DNA of 64,000 nt from Kutzneria buriramensis (GCF_003387475.1 NZ_QUNO01000003.1:712635-776634), one strand, 5' to 3'. Positions 1-8,388 are shown, counted from the first letter of the stretch. The notes: generated by a model from the letters alone, not told the origin. Numbers and translations are program-made.

Positions 1-1
1 C

Positions 2-406
2 GTGGCCTCCGCGTTGTTCGGTGTCGTCCGCGCCGGCGACCCGATCCCCGCCTACCGGCTCTCCGGCGGGAGCACGCTGCCCGGCATCGGCACGCTCGCC
101 GCGCTGTGGCGGCCGGAGCTGGAGCCGGTGCTGGCCGCCGCGGACGAGCTGGTGATCGACATGCGCTCGGGCGCGTACGCGGCACTGGCCCGGATCCCGG
201 ATGCGGTGGCAGTAAAGGTGATCATGCCCAACGGCAAGACCGTCAGCCACTTCAACAAGGCGTACAAGGGACGCCTCGCCCGCGTGTTGACAACCGCCGC
301 GCGAGAGCCCTCGACGGTGTCCGCGCTGGTCCGCACGGCGACCGCCGCCGGACTCACGCTGCGGCAGACCGGGGACCGCGCAGTTGACCTCGTTGTGACC
401 GACTGA
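2..406 (+). CDS. yaaA: YaaA-family peroxide stress protein (3' part)
   Basis: The reading frame is open at the left edge, so only about the last 134 residues are present and the true start lies outside the window. The sequence shows the core typical of the YaaA/DUF328 family: a Y-R-L segment soon after the visible start, a V-I-D-M-R-S-G-A-Y segment, a K-V-I-M-P-N-G-K strand and the S-H-F-N-K-A-Y-K-G-R motif near residue 85. In Escherichia coli, YaaA limits free iron and oxidative DNA damage under peroxide stress. Its molecular activity is not settled; it binds DNA and has a cantaloupe fold. The stop is about 40 bases before the next gene on the same strand. Partial, but the family call is fairly secure. 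Confidence 0.82.
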   Translation: MASALFGVVRAGDPIPAYRLSGGSTLPGIGTLAALWRPELEPVLAAADELVIDMRSGAYAALARIPDAVAVKVIMPNGKTVSHFNKAYKGRLARVLTTAAREPSTVSALVRTATAAGLTLRQTGDRAVDLVVTD

Positions 407-445
407 TCCGGGCTACAGTCGTCTGATCGCGGCTGGAGAGGCGTC

Positions 446-2572
446 ATGACGGGCGAGGACGAGCAGGGCGGGTCGATGTACCCCGGCCTCGCGGAGTTCG
501 CGCGGCTGTGGACCGGCGCGGTGCTGCCGACCAGCAACGTCCCGCTGTCCCGCGGCGAACTCAACGTCATCCTGACCGGCTTCGCCGAGCTGCTGATGAC
601 CTCGCTGCACGCCGAGCAGTTCGACCACTCGCCCGCCCTGGAGGTCGGCCGCGGCCTGGTGGCCAGCCAGCTGGTCGGCCCGAAGGCACTGGACGCCACG
701 ATCCGGGTGCTCAGCCGGTACCTGCGCAGCGAGGCCGACGACGACCGGCTGGTGGACCTGCTGGGCGCGGTCGCCGGCGGCTACGTGGACGCGTTGCGGG
801 ACCACATCTTCCTCCAGCAGGAAACGCTGAAGAAGGCGGTGTTCCGGGCCCGCGACGCGGCCGAGAAGGCCCTGCGCGCCAGCGAACGCCGGTTCCGCAC
901 GGTGTTCACCGAGTCGGTGGTCGGCATCGCCATCGGCGACATCCAGGGCCACATCGTCAACTCCAACCTGGCGATGCAGGAGATGCTCGGCTACAGCGCC
1001 GACGAGCTGCGCCAGCGCACGCCGTACGACCTGATGCCGCGCAAGGACGCCGAGGAGGTGTCGACGGCCTACCGCAAGCTGATCAACGGCCAGTTCACCT
1101 CGCTGCGCTCCGAGCAGCAGATGCTGCGCAGCGACAACGAGCCGATCTGGGTGCACATCGCGGTCACCCTGATCAAGGACGAGAACGGCCTGCCGGACTA
1201 CCCGGTGGTGATGATCGAGGACATCACCGACCTGCACCTGTTGCAGGACCGCTGGTCGCACCAGGTGGCCCACGACCCGCTGACCAACCTGCACAACCGG
1301 GCGCTGTTCATGTCCAAGGTGGAGACCGCGGTCGGCGGCCTCGGCCCGGGCGACCGGATCGGGCTGGCCTGCTTCGGCCTGGACGGCCTGTCGGTGATCA
1401 ACGCCGGCGCGTCCGACCAGGTCGGCGACAAGATCCTCAAGACCGCCGCGGACCGGCTGCGGGCCGTCGTCGATGACGACACGGGCCTGCTCGGCCGGGT
1501 CGACGGCGACCGGTTCGCGCTGCTGGCGGTGCGCTCCAGCACCCAGGGCATGATCGACGTCGTCGAGCGGGCGATGGCCCGGATCGCCGAGCCGGTGCTC
1601 GCCGCCGGCCGCGAGTACTCGGTGACCTCCAGCGTCGGCATCGTGGAGCGGGCGGCCGCCGGCTCGAACCCGTTCCGGCTGCTCGCGGACGCGGAACTGG
1701 CGCTGCAGTGGGCAAAGCGGGACGGCCGGGCCCAGTGGCAGCTGTTCGAGGCGGACCGCGGCAGCCGGCAGCGGCGCGACTTCGAGCTGGCCGCGCAGCT
1801 CCCGGCGGCGCTGCGCGGCGGCCAGTTCGCCGTCGAGTTCGAGCCCGTCGCCCGCGTCGCCAACCGCGGCCTGGCCGGCTTCTCGCTGGTCGTCTCGTGG
1901 GACCACCCGGAGCAGGGCATGTTGTCCGCCAAGGACTTTCTGCACCTGGCCGAGCGCACCGGGCACATGCTGCCGCTGGGCTCCTGGGCCCTGCGGCAGG
2001 CATGCGACCAGGCCCGGGAGTGGCACGACGAGCACGGCGACCGCACGCCGCCGCTGTCGGTGGCGCTGTCCGACCGGATGGTGGGCGACCAGGACCTGTC
2101 GGCGCTGCTGCTGGCCGTGCTCGACGCCAGCGGCGCCCGCGCCGAGCAGCTGGTGCTGGAGGTGTCCCCCGACATGCTGCGCGACGCCGACGGCGACCCG
2201 GCCGAGGTGCTGACCGTGCTGACCGACCTGGGTTTCAAGGTGCTGGTCGGCGGCATGACCGCGAGCTGCTGCCCGCACGGGTTCGGCGGGCTGCCGCTGC
2301 ACGGCGTGAAGCTGGCCCCCGAGTTCGTGGCCACGCTCGGTGAGGACGACAAGCCGGAACCCTCGGCCGAACGGGCGATCGGTGGCGTGGTGTCGGCGGC
2401 CCAGCTGGCCGAGCTGCCGGTGCACGCGGCCGGCGTGCACCACGAGCGGCACGCCGTGGCGCTGCGGGAACTCGGCGTGGAGTTGGGCCAGGGCGACTGG
2501 TTCGGGCCGCCGTCGCTGCCGTTCGAGGTGGAGCCGATGATCATCGCGGGCACGGTCGACCCGGACTGGTGA
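446..2572 (+). CDS. PAS domain protein with degenerate GGDEF and EAL domains
   Basis: A 708-residue cytoplasmic signalling protein. Residues 1-140 form a helical N-terminal region of unknown type, about 145-265 a PAS domain, about 275-440 a GGDEF domain (H-D-P-L-T-N-L-H-N-R start) and about 455-700 an EAL domain. Both catalytic signatures are broken. The GGDEF site reads V-D-G-D-R-F (residues 352-357). The EAL signature is F-S-L-V-V-S-W, and the later D-D-F-G-T-G loop reads V-G-G-M-T-A-S-C. It is therefore unlikely to make or cleave cyclic di-GMP in the usual way and is better seen as an effector or scaffold. No transmembrane segment is visible. The start at ATG 446 follows a GGAG (434-437). 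It stands alone between yaaA and a methyltransferase. Domain order is secure; function is inferred. Confidence 0.88.
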   Translation: MTGEDEQGGSMYPGLAEFARLWTGAVLPTSNVPLSRGELNVILTGFAELLMTSLHAEQFDHSPALEVGRGLVASQLVGPKALDATIRVLSRYLRSEADDDRLVDLLGAVAGGYVDALRDHIFLQQETLKKAVFRARDAAEKALRASERRFRTVFTESVVGIAIGDIQGHIVNSNLAMQEMLGYSADELRQRTPYDLMPRKDAEEVSTAYRKLINGQFTSLRSEQQMLRSDNEPIWVHIAVTLIKDENGLPDYPVVMIEDITDLHLLQDRWSHQVAHDPLTNLHNRALFMSKVETAVGGLGPGDRIGLACFGLDGLSVINAGASDQVGDKILKTAADRLRAVVDDDTGLLGRVDGDRFALLAVRSSTQGMIDVVERAMARIAEPVLAAGREYSVTSSVGIVERAAAGSNPFRLLADAELALQWAKRDGRAQWQLFEADRGSRQRRDFELAAQLPAALRGGQFAVEFEPVARVANRGLAGFSLVVSWDHPEQGMLSAKDFLHLAERTGHMLPLGSWALRQACDQAREWHDEHGDRTPPLSVALSDRMVGDQDLSALLLAVLDASGARAEQLVLEVSPDMLRDADGDPAEVLTVLTDLGFKVLVGGMTASCCPHGFGGLPLHGVKLAPEFVATLGEDDKPEPSAERAIGGVVSAAQLAELPVHAAGVHHERHAVALRELGVELGQGDWFGPPSLPFEVEPMIIAGTVDPDW

Positions 2573-2645
2573 TGTCGCCGTCCCGCCGCGATCACTAGGA
2601 TTCGCCGGGCGGATTCCCCGGGCGAGGCGGAAGGGGTGGGCGTTG

Positions 2646-3452
2646 GTGGATCGGCCGGACTGGGCTCCCAAGGATGTCGACATCGAGAAGGCCAGCGCGG
2701 CCAGGCTGTACGACTTCTTCCTCGGCGGCAGCTACAACTTCGAGGTGGACCGGGAGCTCGGCCGCAAGGTCGCCGCGGTCGCCCCGGGCGTCTTCGACTT
2801 CACCCGGCTCAACCGGGCCTTCCTGCGCCGCGCCGTGCGCTACCTGACCGAGCAGGGCGTCGACCAGTTCCTGGACATCGGCTCCGGCATCCCCACCGCC
2901 GGCAACGTGCACGAGATCGCGCAGAAGGCCAACCCGGACGCGCGCATCGTCTACGTGGACAACGAGCCGGTCGCGGTCGCGCACAGCGACCTGCTGCTGG
3001 AAGGCAACCCGAACGCGGTGGCCATCGAGGCCGACCTGCGCGACCCGGACAGCATCCTGGGCAACGACCGCACCCGGCAGATGCTCGACTTCAGCCGCCC
3101 GATCGGGCTGCTCACCGTCGCCGTCTACCACTTCATCCCCGAGTCCGACGACCCGCTGGGGCTGGCCGCCCGCTACCGGGCCGCGCTGCCCAGCGGCAGC
3201 TACCTGGCGCTGTCGCACGTGACCATGGACGCCATGGGCGAGCAGATCCGGCAGCTCATCGACCTGTACCGCAACAGCCAGAATCCGGTGACGGCCCGCA
3301 CCAGGGACCAGTTCGCCGCCATGTTCGACGGATTCGAACTGGTGGAGCCGGGCGTGGTGTTCACGCCGGAATGGCACCCGGAGTCGCCGGAGGACGTCGG
3401 CGAGCACCCGGAGGAGTCCGCGGTGTACGCGGCCGTGGGCCGCAAGCCGTAA
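2646..3452 (+). CDS. SAM-dependent methyltransferase, DUF574/Methyltransf_19 family
   Basis: A 268-residue protein of the actinomycete-specific DUF574 family. Hallmarks visible are F-F-L-G-G-S-Y-N-F near the N-terminus, R-A-F-L-R-R-A-V-R, the SAM-binding Q-F-L-D-I-G-S-G-I-P-T and the strand V-Y-V-D-N-E-P-V-A-V-A. Substrates of this family are unknown; it is greatly expanded in Streptomyces and relatives. GTG 2646 is chosen because GGAAGGGG lies nine bases upstream; TTG 2643 is the alternative. A paralogue at 36060-36872 has the same ribosome-binding leader (GGCGGAAGGGGT). A strong hairpin terminator follows the stop. Family call secure, role unknown. Confidence 0.9.
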   Translation: MDRPDWAPKDVDIEKASAARLYDFFLGGSYNFEVDRELGRKVAAVAPGVFDFTRLNRAFLRRAVRYLTEQGVDQFLDIGSGIPTAGNVHEIAQKANPDARIVYVDNEPVAVAHSDLLLEGNPNAVAIEADLRDPDSILGNDRTRQMLDFSRPIGLLTVAVYHFIPESDDPLGLAARYRAALPSGSYLALSHVTMDAMGEQIRQLIDLYRNSQNPVTARTRDQFAAMFDGFELVEPGVVFTPEWHPESPEDVGEHPEESAVYAAVGRKP

Positions 3453-3471
3453 ATCAGTTGCTTTGACGCGG

Positions 3472-3502
3472 CGGTCGGCGGGAGTATCCCGCCGACCGTT
3501 TT
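3472..3502 (+). terminator. Rho-independent terminator after DUF574 gene
   Basis: A perfect 12-base inverted repeat (CGGTCGGCGGGA / TCCCGCCGACCG) with a three-base loop is followed directly by TTTT. It begins about 20 bases after the methyltransferase stop, a classic intrinsic terminator. Confidence 0.85.
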
Positions 3503-3536
3503 CGTACCGGCGTGGATCGACCGGAGGAGGTGCGCT

Positions 3537-3602
3537 GTGGCAACGACTGTCGTCTGGGGCGTGGCCCGCACCCGTCCCGGCGTCCCGCCGAGGTCCGCGT
3601 AG
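3537..3602 (+). CDS. Possible 21-residue leader peptide
   Basis: GTG 3537 is preceded by a near-ideal GGAGGAGG (3523-3530) at six bases, and the frame runs 21 codons to TAG: M-A-T-T-V-V-W-G-V-A-R-T-R-P-G-V-P-P-R-S-A. It sits between a strong terminator and the RIO kinase gene, about 56 bases before the kinase start. It could be a leader peptide or a chance ORF; the very good Shine-Dalgarno is the only real support. Confidence 0.3.
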   Translation: MATTVVWGVARTRPGVPPRSA

Positions 3603-3658
3603 CGACGACCGCTCGGTGGGGACGTCTTCCCAGTTCTTTTCTTGAGGAGACCTCACCA

Positions 3659-4609
3659 GTGCGCGAGCACGATTTCGATTTCGACCTGCCCGAACGCCGG
3701 CGCGGCAAGCGCCGGTTCGACGACGACACACCCCGTCCCACCCGCCGCGGCCGGCTGACCGAGGAGGCCAGGGGGCTGCTCGCCCAGCAGCGCGCGGACG
3801 CGGAGGACGCGATCGGGGATCCGCTGCCCGAAGGGGCCGACCGCTGGTCCACCTGGGGCGACGGCGACCTGGGACCGACGCCCCGGCCGGACTGGCTGAT
3901 CACCGAGGCGGCGGCCGTGGACTACGAGCTGGGGCCGGTGAAGACCGGCAAGGAGGCCGACGTGCACCTGGTGCGCCGGTCGCTGCCCGGCTCCGACCGG
4001 ACCACGCTGCTGGCCGCCAAGCGGTACCGCAGCAACGACCACCGGATGTTCCACCGCGACGCCGGGTATCTGGAGGGTCGCAGGCTGCGCAAATCCCGTG
4101 AGATGCGGGCCATCGCCACCCGCACCACGTTCGGCCGCAACCTGATCGCCGAGCAGTGGGCGGTCGCGGAGTTCGTGGCGCTGAGTCGGCTGTGGACGGT
4201 CGGCGCGCCCGTGCCGTACCCGGTGCAGCGCACCGGCACCGAGCTGCTGCTGGAGTTCCTCGGCGACGACGAGGGGGCGGCCGCGCCGCGGCTGGCGCAG
4301 CTGCGGCCGGTCGGCCCACAGCTGCGGGACCTCTGGTACCAGCTGGGGGCGGCGCTGCGCGCGCTGGCGTCGCTGGGCCTGGCCCACGGCGACCTGTCCG
4401 CGTACAACCTGCTGGTGCACGAGGACCGGCTGATGCTGATCGACCTGCCGCAGGTGGTCGACGTGGTGGCCAACCCGCGTGGGCCCGAGTTCCTGGCCCG
4501 GGACGTGCGCAACATCACGTCCTGGTTCGCGGGCAGGGGCCTGCCGGTGGAGATGTCCGACGCCGACGGGCTGATCGCGGAGCTCCTGGCGGAGGCGGGA
4601 ATGGGCTGA
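3659..4609 (+). CDS. RIO1-family serine kinase/ATPase
   Basis: A 316-residue protein. About 75 charged, Arg-rich N-terminal residues precede a RIO kinase fold. Visible motifs are the flexible P-loop region T-G-K-E-A-D-V-H-L-V, the ATP-binding lysine in L-A-A-K-R-Y, the catalytic loop H-G-D-L-S-A-Y-N-L-L-V (Asp and Asn of the H-x-D-x4-N motif) and the metal-binding L-I-D-L-P-Q-V. RIO proteins act in ribosome maturation in archaea and eukaryotes; the bacterial role is poorly defined. GTG 3659 is preferred because GAGGA lies about nine bases upstream and the family's sequence starts there; an upstream in-frame GTG at 3512 would add unrelated residues. It is followed by a hairpin terminator. Confidence 0.88.
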   Translation: MREHDFDFDLPERRRGKRRFDDDTPRPTRRGRLTEEARGLLAQQRADAEDAIGDPLPEGADRWSTWGDGDLGPTPRPDWLITEAAAVDYELGPVKTGKEADVHLVRRSLPGSDRTTLLAAKRYRSNDHRMFHRDAGYLEGRRLRKSREMRAIATRTTFGRNLIAEQWAVAEFVALSRLWTVGAPVPYPVQRTGTELLLEFLGDDEGAAAPRLAQLRPVGPQLRDLWYQLGAALRALASLGLAHGDLSAYNLLVHEDRLMLIDLPQVVDVVANPRGPEFLARDVRNITSWFAGRGLPVEMSDADGLIAELLAEAGMG

Positions 4610-4617
4610 GCGGATCG

Positions 4618-4647
4618 GGTGTTGTGGTCCTGCGGGGCCACAACACC
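4618..4647 (+). terminator. Hairpin terminator after RIO kinase
   Basis: A perfect 10-base inverted repeat GGTGTTGTGG / CCACAACACC with a ten-base loop lies eight bases after the kinase stop. There is no U-run, as is common in actinomycetes. Confidence 0.6.
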
Positions 4648-4689
4648 TGGTTAGCGAGCTCACTGGCCTGCTGGTCGGGACCGCCCCGT

Positions 4690-4865
4690 TGATCAGATAT
4701 AGTTATGACGCACCGCTGTGGCGAACCCGCCACCGACTCCACACAGGTTCGCGGTGCGACCCACCCACCATCGGCGCGGACAAGCGCGCCGGGCCCGTCC
4801 TTGTGAATCTCCGCGACCTTCCGCGGCGCCTTCCCCGAGACGTGCCACGTTCCGGAAGGTTATTT
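4690..4865 (+). promoter_or_regulatory. Long 5' leader of the DEAD-box helicase gene
   Basis: About 175 non-coding bases precede the helicase start. An AT-rich TATAGT-like -10 candidate lies near 4697. The leader contains short inverted repeats: GTGGCG/CGCCAC near 4718-4733 and GCGAACC/GGTTCGC near 4723-4752. Bacterial DEAD-box helicase genes often have structured leaders for cold-shock or feedback control; that role is inferred here. No peptide of convincing composition is seen. Confidence 0.35.
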
Positions 4866-6467
4866 GTGCCCGCACCATCGTCCGACCGCCGTTACGGCAA
4901 CTCTTCCTCTTCCCGCGGCGGCAACGGCGGCTACCGCCGTCGGCCGAACCGTCGCAGCAACAAGCCCGTCGAGGCGTACCAGCCGATCATCGCCGAGGAC
5001 ATCCCGTCCACGCTGCCCGAGGGCCCGCTGCCGACGTTCGAGGAGCTGGGGCTGGCCAAGCCCCTGCTGGACGCGCTGACCGCCAACGGCATCACCGAGC
5101 CGTTCCCGATCCAGGCCGCCACCCTGCCCGACACCATGGCCGGCCGCGACGTGCTCGGCCGCGGCCAGACCGGCTCCGGCAAGACGCTGGCCTTCGGCCT
5201 GGCGCTGCTGAGCCGGCTCAACGGCGGCCACGCCAAGCCGCTGCACCCGCGCGCCATCGTGCTCGTCCCCACCCGTGAGCTGGCCATGCAGGTCAGCGAC
5301 GCCCTCACCCCGTACGCGCGGGCGCTGGGCCTGTGGTGCCGCACCGTCGTCGGCGGCACCTCGTTCACCCGCCAGGCCGACCAGCTGCGCCGCGGCGTCG
5401 ACCTGCTGATCGCCACCCCGGGCCGGCTGTCCGACCACGTCCGGCAGGGCACCTGCGTGCTGTCCGACGTGGAGTTCACCGCCCTGGACGAGGCCGACCA
5501 GATGGCCGACATGGGCTTCATGCCGCAGGTCCGGGCGATCCTGGACCTGGTGGCGCCCGGCGGCCAGAAGCTGCTGTTCTCGGCCACGCTGGACCGGGAC
5601 GTGGACAAGCTGGTCCGCGAGTACCTGAACAACCCGGTCGTGCACTCGGTGTCGCCGCCCACCGGCAGCGTCACCACCATGGAGCACCACCTGCTGATGG
5701 TCTCCAACGACGACAAGCCGGACGTGATCAACGAGGTCGCCGCCCGCGAGGGCCGCACGATCATGTTCGTGCGCACCAAGCACCACGTGGACCGGCTCAC
5801 CAAGAAGCTGCGCTCCATCGGCGTGCACGCCGGCGCGCTGCACGGCGGCAAGGCACAGAACGCCCGCACCCGGGTGCTCAACGAGTTCCGGGACGGCACC
5901 ACCCCGGTGCTGGTCGCCACCGACGTCGCCGCCCGCGGCATCCACGTCGACGACGTCAGCCTGGTCGTGCACGTCGACCCGCCGGCCGACCCCAAGGACT
6001 ACCTGCACCGCGCCGGCCGCACCGCCCGCGCCGGGCAGTCCGGCACCGTCGTCACCCTGGTCACCCACGACCAGCGGCGCGCGGTGCACGGCCTGACCTC
6101 GCGGGCCGGCGTCAAGCCGACCAGCACCAACGTCCGCCCCGGCGACGAGGACCTGGTGCGCATCACCGGCGCCCGCGTGCCGAGCGGCGAGCCGGTGCCG
6201 GAGTTCGTGCCGAAGAAGCGCACCCCGCGCCCGGGCGGCACGGGCGGCGGCGGCCAGCGTCGCGGCTGGGGCGACCGCGGCGAGCGGTCCTCCGCCGAGC
6301 GCGGCGGCCGCAGCTGGGGCGAGCGCAGCTACGGCGGCGACCGCAGCGAGCGTGGCAGCCGCGGCGGCCACGGTCACGGCGGCCCGCGCGGCGAGCACGG
6401 CCACGGCGGTCCCCGTGGCGAGGGTCGCAGCTACGGCGGCGACCGCCGCCGCAGCTACAACCACTGA
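4866..6467 (+). CDS. DEAD-box ATP-dependent RNA helicase
   Basis: A 533-residue helicase. Motifs in order: the Q-motif region (T-E-P-F-P-I-Q), Walker A G-Q-T-G-S-G-K-T, P-T-R-E-L, T-P-G-R, D-E-A-D in L-D-E-A-D-Q-M-A-D-M-G-F, S-A-T, and H-R-A-G-R-T-A-R-A-G at the end of the second RecA domain. The C-terminal ~90 residues are a Gly/Arg/Ser-rich RGG-like tail with a repeated G-H-G-G-P-R-G-E unit, typical of RNA-binding actinobacterial helicases. It probably unwinds RNA duplexes in ribosome assembly, mRNA decay or cold adaptation. GTG 4866 is chosen for GGAAGG six bases upstream; the frame is open further upstream but without family-like sequence. It converges on the corrin operon across a large palindromic terminator. 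Confidence 0.92.
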   Translation: MPAPSSDRRYGNSSSSRGGNGGYRRRPNRRSNKPVEAYQPIIAEDIPSTLPEGPLPTFEELGLAKPLLDALTANGITEPFPIQAATLPDTMAGRDVLGRGQTGSGKTLAFGLALLSRLNGGHAKPLHPRAIVLVPTRELAMQVSDALTPYARALGLWCRTVVGGTSFTRQADQLRRGVDLLIATPGRLSDHVRQGTCVLSDVEFTALDEADQMADMGFMPQVRAILDLVAPGGQKLLFSATLDRDVDKLVREYLNNPVVHSVSPPTGSVTTMEHHLLMVSNDDKPDVINEVAAREGRTIMFVRTKHHVDRLTKKLRSIGVHAGALHGGKAQNARTRVLNEFRDGTTPVLVATDVAARGIHVDDVSLVVHVDPPADPKDYLHRAGRTARAGQSGTVVTLVTHDQRRAVHGLTSRAGVKPTSTNVRPGDEDLVRITGARVPSGEPVPEFVPKKRTPRPGGTGGGGQRRGWGDRGERSSAERGGRSWGERSYGGDRSERGSRGGHGHGGPRGEHGHGGPRGEGRSYGGDRRRSYNH

Positions 6468-6485
6468 CCCCAACCGCTGACGAAC

Positions 6486-6586
6486 ACCCCCGCGAGTCGC
6501 GCTCTCAGACACACCGAATGTAGGTCTCAGGCATAGGCCCGAAACCCACATTCGGTAGTTCCCAGAGCGCGACTCGCGGGGGTTTT
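6486..6586. terminator. Large symmetrical bidirectional terminator
   Basis: A perfect 20-base inverted repeat (6486-6505 with 6564-6583, core CCCCCGCGAGTCGCGCTCT) encloses an inner repeat ACCGAATGT/ACATTCGGT (about 6513-6555). The right side ends in TTTT and the left side begins with AACA. It lies exactly between the convergent helicase and cobA ends, so it can stop transcription from both sides. Its length and two-tier symmetry are more than a terminator needs. Confidence 0.8.
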
Positions 6587-7800
6587 CAGTGGAGGTGGTC
6601 GCCCAGGGCGGCTACGGGGCCGATGACGACGATGGCCGGGGGGCGGATTTCTTCGGCGAGCACGCGGTCCGCGACCTCGGAGAGAGTCGTGCGCAGAATG
6701 CGCTCGGAGCGGGTGGTGCCTTCCTGGATCACCGCTACGGGGGTGTCGGCGGGGCGGCCACTCAGCAGGGCGTCGGCGAAGGCACGGATGCGTTCGACGG
6801 CCATCAGCAGCACCAGGGTGCCCTTGAGCCGGGCCAGCGCGGGCCAGTCCACCAGCGAGCGGGGGTCGTCGGGGGCAACGTGCCCGGACACCACGACCAC
6901 CTCGTGCGCGACGCCCCGGTGGGTGACGGGCACGCCGGCCACCGCCGGCACGCCGAAGGCGCTGGTCACGCCGGGCACGATGGTCACCGGCACGCCGGCG
7001 TCGGCGCAGGCCAGCAGCTCCTCGAAGCCCCGCCCGAACAGGTACGGGTCGCCGCCCTTGAGCCGGACCACGAACCTGCCGGCCTTGGCCTCCTCGATCA
7101 GCGTCGAGTTGATCACGTCCTGGCTGGCCGACCGGCCGTAGGGGATCTTGGCCGCGTCCACCACGCGCACGTGCGGCGGCAGCTCGTCCAGCAGCTGCAT
7201 GGGCCCGAGCCGGTCCACGACCACGACGTCGGCCAGCGACAGCAGCCGCCGACCGCGCACGGTGATCAGCTCCGGGTCGCCGGGACCTCCGCCGACCAGC
7301 GCGACACCGCCCTCGCGGGGCTTCTCCGGACGGTCGACGACCGCGCCCGTACGCAGGGCGGTGAGCACGCCGTCCCGCACCGCGGCGGAGCGCCGGGGCT
7401 GGCCGCCGGACAGCACACCGACCAGCAGCCCGTCGTGCTCGCCGACGGCCGGTGTGACGGCGCTGCCCTGGGTGCCGGCATCGGAGCGCACGCAGAAGAT
7501 CCGGCGGCGCTCGGCCTCGGCGGCGACGGCCTCGTTGACCTCGGTCACCTGCGTGCAGGTGACGACGTACCAGGCGCCGTCCAGGTCGCCGTCGGCGTAC
7601 GGCCGCGGGTGCCAGGTCAGCTCGCCGGCGTCGGCCAAGCCCTGTACCGCCGGCGTGACATGCGGCGCGATCACCTCGACGGCGGCGCCGGACGCGACCA
7701 GGCGCGGCAGCCGGCGCTGAGCGACGGTGCCGCCGCCGACGACCACCACGCGCCGGCCGGCCAGGTCGAGTCCGACCAGGTAGTGCTGCTCAACGGACAT
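6586..7800 (-). CDS. cobA: Uroporphyrinogen-III C-methyltransferase fused to precorrin-2 dehydrogenase-like domain
   Basis: A 404-residue CysG-like fusion. Residues 1-150 form a Rossmann precorrin-2 dehydrogenase/ferrochelatase-type domain (V-V-V-G-G-G-T-V-A-Q-R-R, and T-C-T-Q-V-T-E-V-N near residue 80). Residues 165-400 are the SAM-dependent uroporphyrinogen-III methyltransferase (V-G-G-G-P-G-D-P-E-L-I-T-V-R-G, V-R-L-K-G-G-D-P-Y-L-F-G-R-G, V-P-G-V-T-S). It methylates C2 and C7 to give precorrin-2, the branch point to cobalamin and siroheme. It is the last gene of the minus-strand corrin operon, and its ATG overlaps the end of cobH by 11 bases. The same fusion is the M. tuberculosis cysG (Rv2847c) type. 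Confidence 0.93.
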   Translation of the reverse strand: MSVEQHYLVGLDLAGRRVVVVGGGTVAQRRLPRLVASGAAVEVIAPHVTPAVQGLADAGELTWHPRPYADGDLDGAWYVVTCTQVTEVNEAVAAEAERRRIFCVRSDAGTQGSAVTPAVGEHDGLLVGVLSGGQPRRSAAVRDGVLTALRTGAVVDRPEKPREGGVALVGGGPGDPELITVRGRRLLSLADVVVVDRLGPMQLLDELPPHVRVVDAAKIPYGRSASQDVINSTLIEEAKAGRFVVRLKGGDPYLFGRGFEELLACADAGVPVTIVPGVTSAFGVPAVAGVPVTHRGVAHEVVVVSGHVAPDDPRSLVDWPALARLKGTLVLLMAVERIRAFADALLSGRPADTPVAVIQEGTTRSERILRTTLSEVADRVLAEEIRPPAIVVIGPVAALGDHLH

Positions 7801-8383
7801 GGGCGTCAGCCTGCCATGCGTCGACCAGCGCGTTGACCACGGAACCGGCGATCGCCGCGCCCCCGCGCTCGGTGGCGGAGCTGGCCGCCGGCAGCCCGGA
7901 GCGCCGCAGCGCGGCCTTGGCGTCGACGGACCCGACGAAGCCGACCGGAATGCCGATCACCAGCGCCGGCCGCAGCGATCCGGCGGCCGCCAGCCGCAGG
8001 ATCTCCTGCAACGCCGTCGGCGCGTTGCCCACAGCCCACACCGCGCCGTCGGGAAAAGCCCTGGCAGCCAACCGAATCCCGGCCGCGGACCGGGTTGTCC
8101 CCTCGGCCTTGGCCAGCTCGGCGACACCCGGCATGTCCAGCCCGATGACGGCGTCACGCGGCGCGACGGCCGCCGCCAACATCCGGACGTCCACGACCAG
8201 CGGTCCGCCCGCGCCCAACGCGTCCCGGCCGGCGGCCAGCGCCTGCTCGTCCAGCACGAGGTCGCCGAGCCAGGTCGGGTCGGCCGTGGTGAGGATCACG
8301 CGTTCCACGACGGCCCGGGTCAACGGCGGCAGGTGCGCGGTGTCCACCCGGGACCGCAGGACGGCAAGCTGCTGGTCGGTCAC
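7790..8383 (-). CDS. cobH: Precorrin-8X methylmutase homologue (CobH/CbiC) lacking the catalytic His
   Basis: A 197-residue CobH/CbiC-family protein. Conserved stretches include V-D-V-R-M-L-A-A, R-S-A-A-G-I-R-L-A-A, V-G-N-A-P-T-A-L, and G-I-P-V-G-F-V-G-S. The enzyme normally moves the C11 methyl group to C12 to form hydrogenobyrinate. In the family, the motif R-x-I-H-A(S)-x-A-D carries the proton-transferring His; here it reads E-R-V-I-L-T-T-A-D, so Leu31 (codon CTC, 8291-8293) stands at the His position. The usual N-terminal segment before it is also short. GTG 8383 starts five bases after the preceding stop. It is either an inactive or divergent mutase, or a one-base change (CAC to CTC). 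Confidence 0.82.
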   Translation of the reverse strand: MTDQQLAVLRSRVDTAHLPPLTRAVVERVILTTADPTWLGDLVLDEQALAAGRDALGAGGPLVVDVRMLAAAVAPRDAVIGLDMPGVAELAKAEGTTRSAAGIRLAARAFPDGAVWAVGNAPTALQEILRLAAAGSLRPALVIGIPVGFVGSVDAKAALRRSGLPAASSATERGGAAIAGSVVNALVDAWQADAHVR

Positions 8384-8388
8384 ACGGG

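Noticed and set aside
413..2683. 756-codon open frame opposite the PAS-GGDEF-EAL gene
   Set aside because: Mirror ORF; the plus strand encodes recognisable domains throughout.
3512..3658. N-terminal extension of the RIO kinase from GTG 3512
   Set aside because: The added residues are unlike the family and the GTG at 3659 has a good ribosome-binding site.
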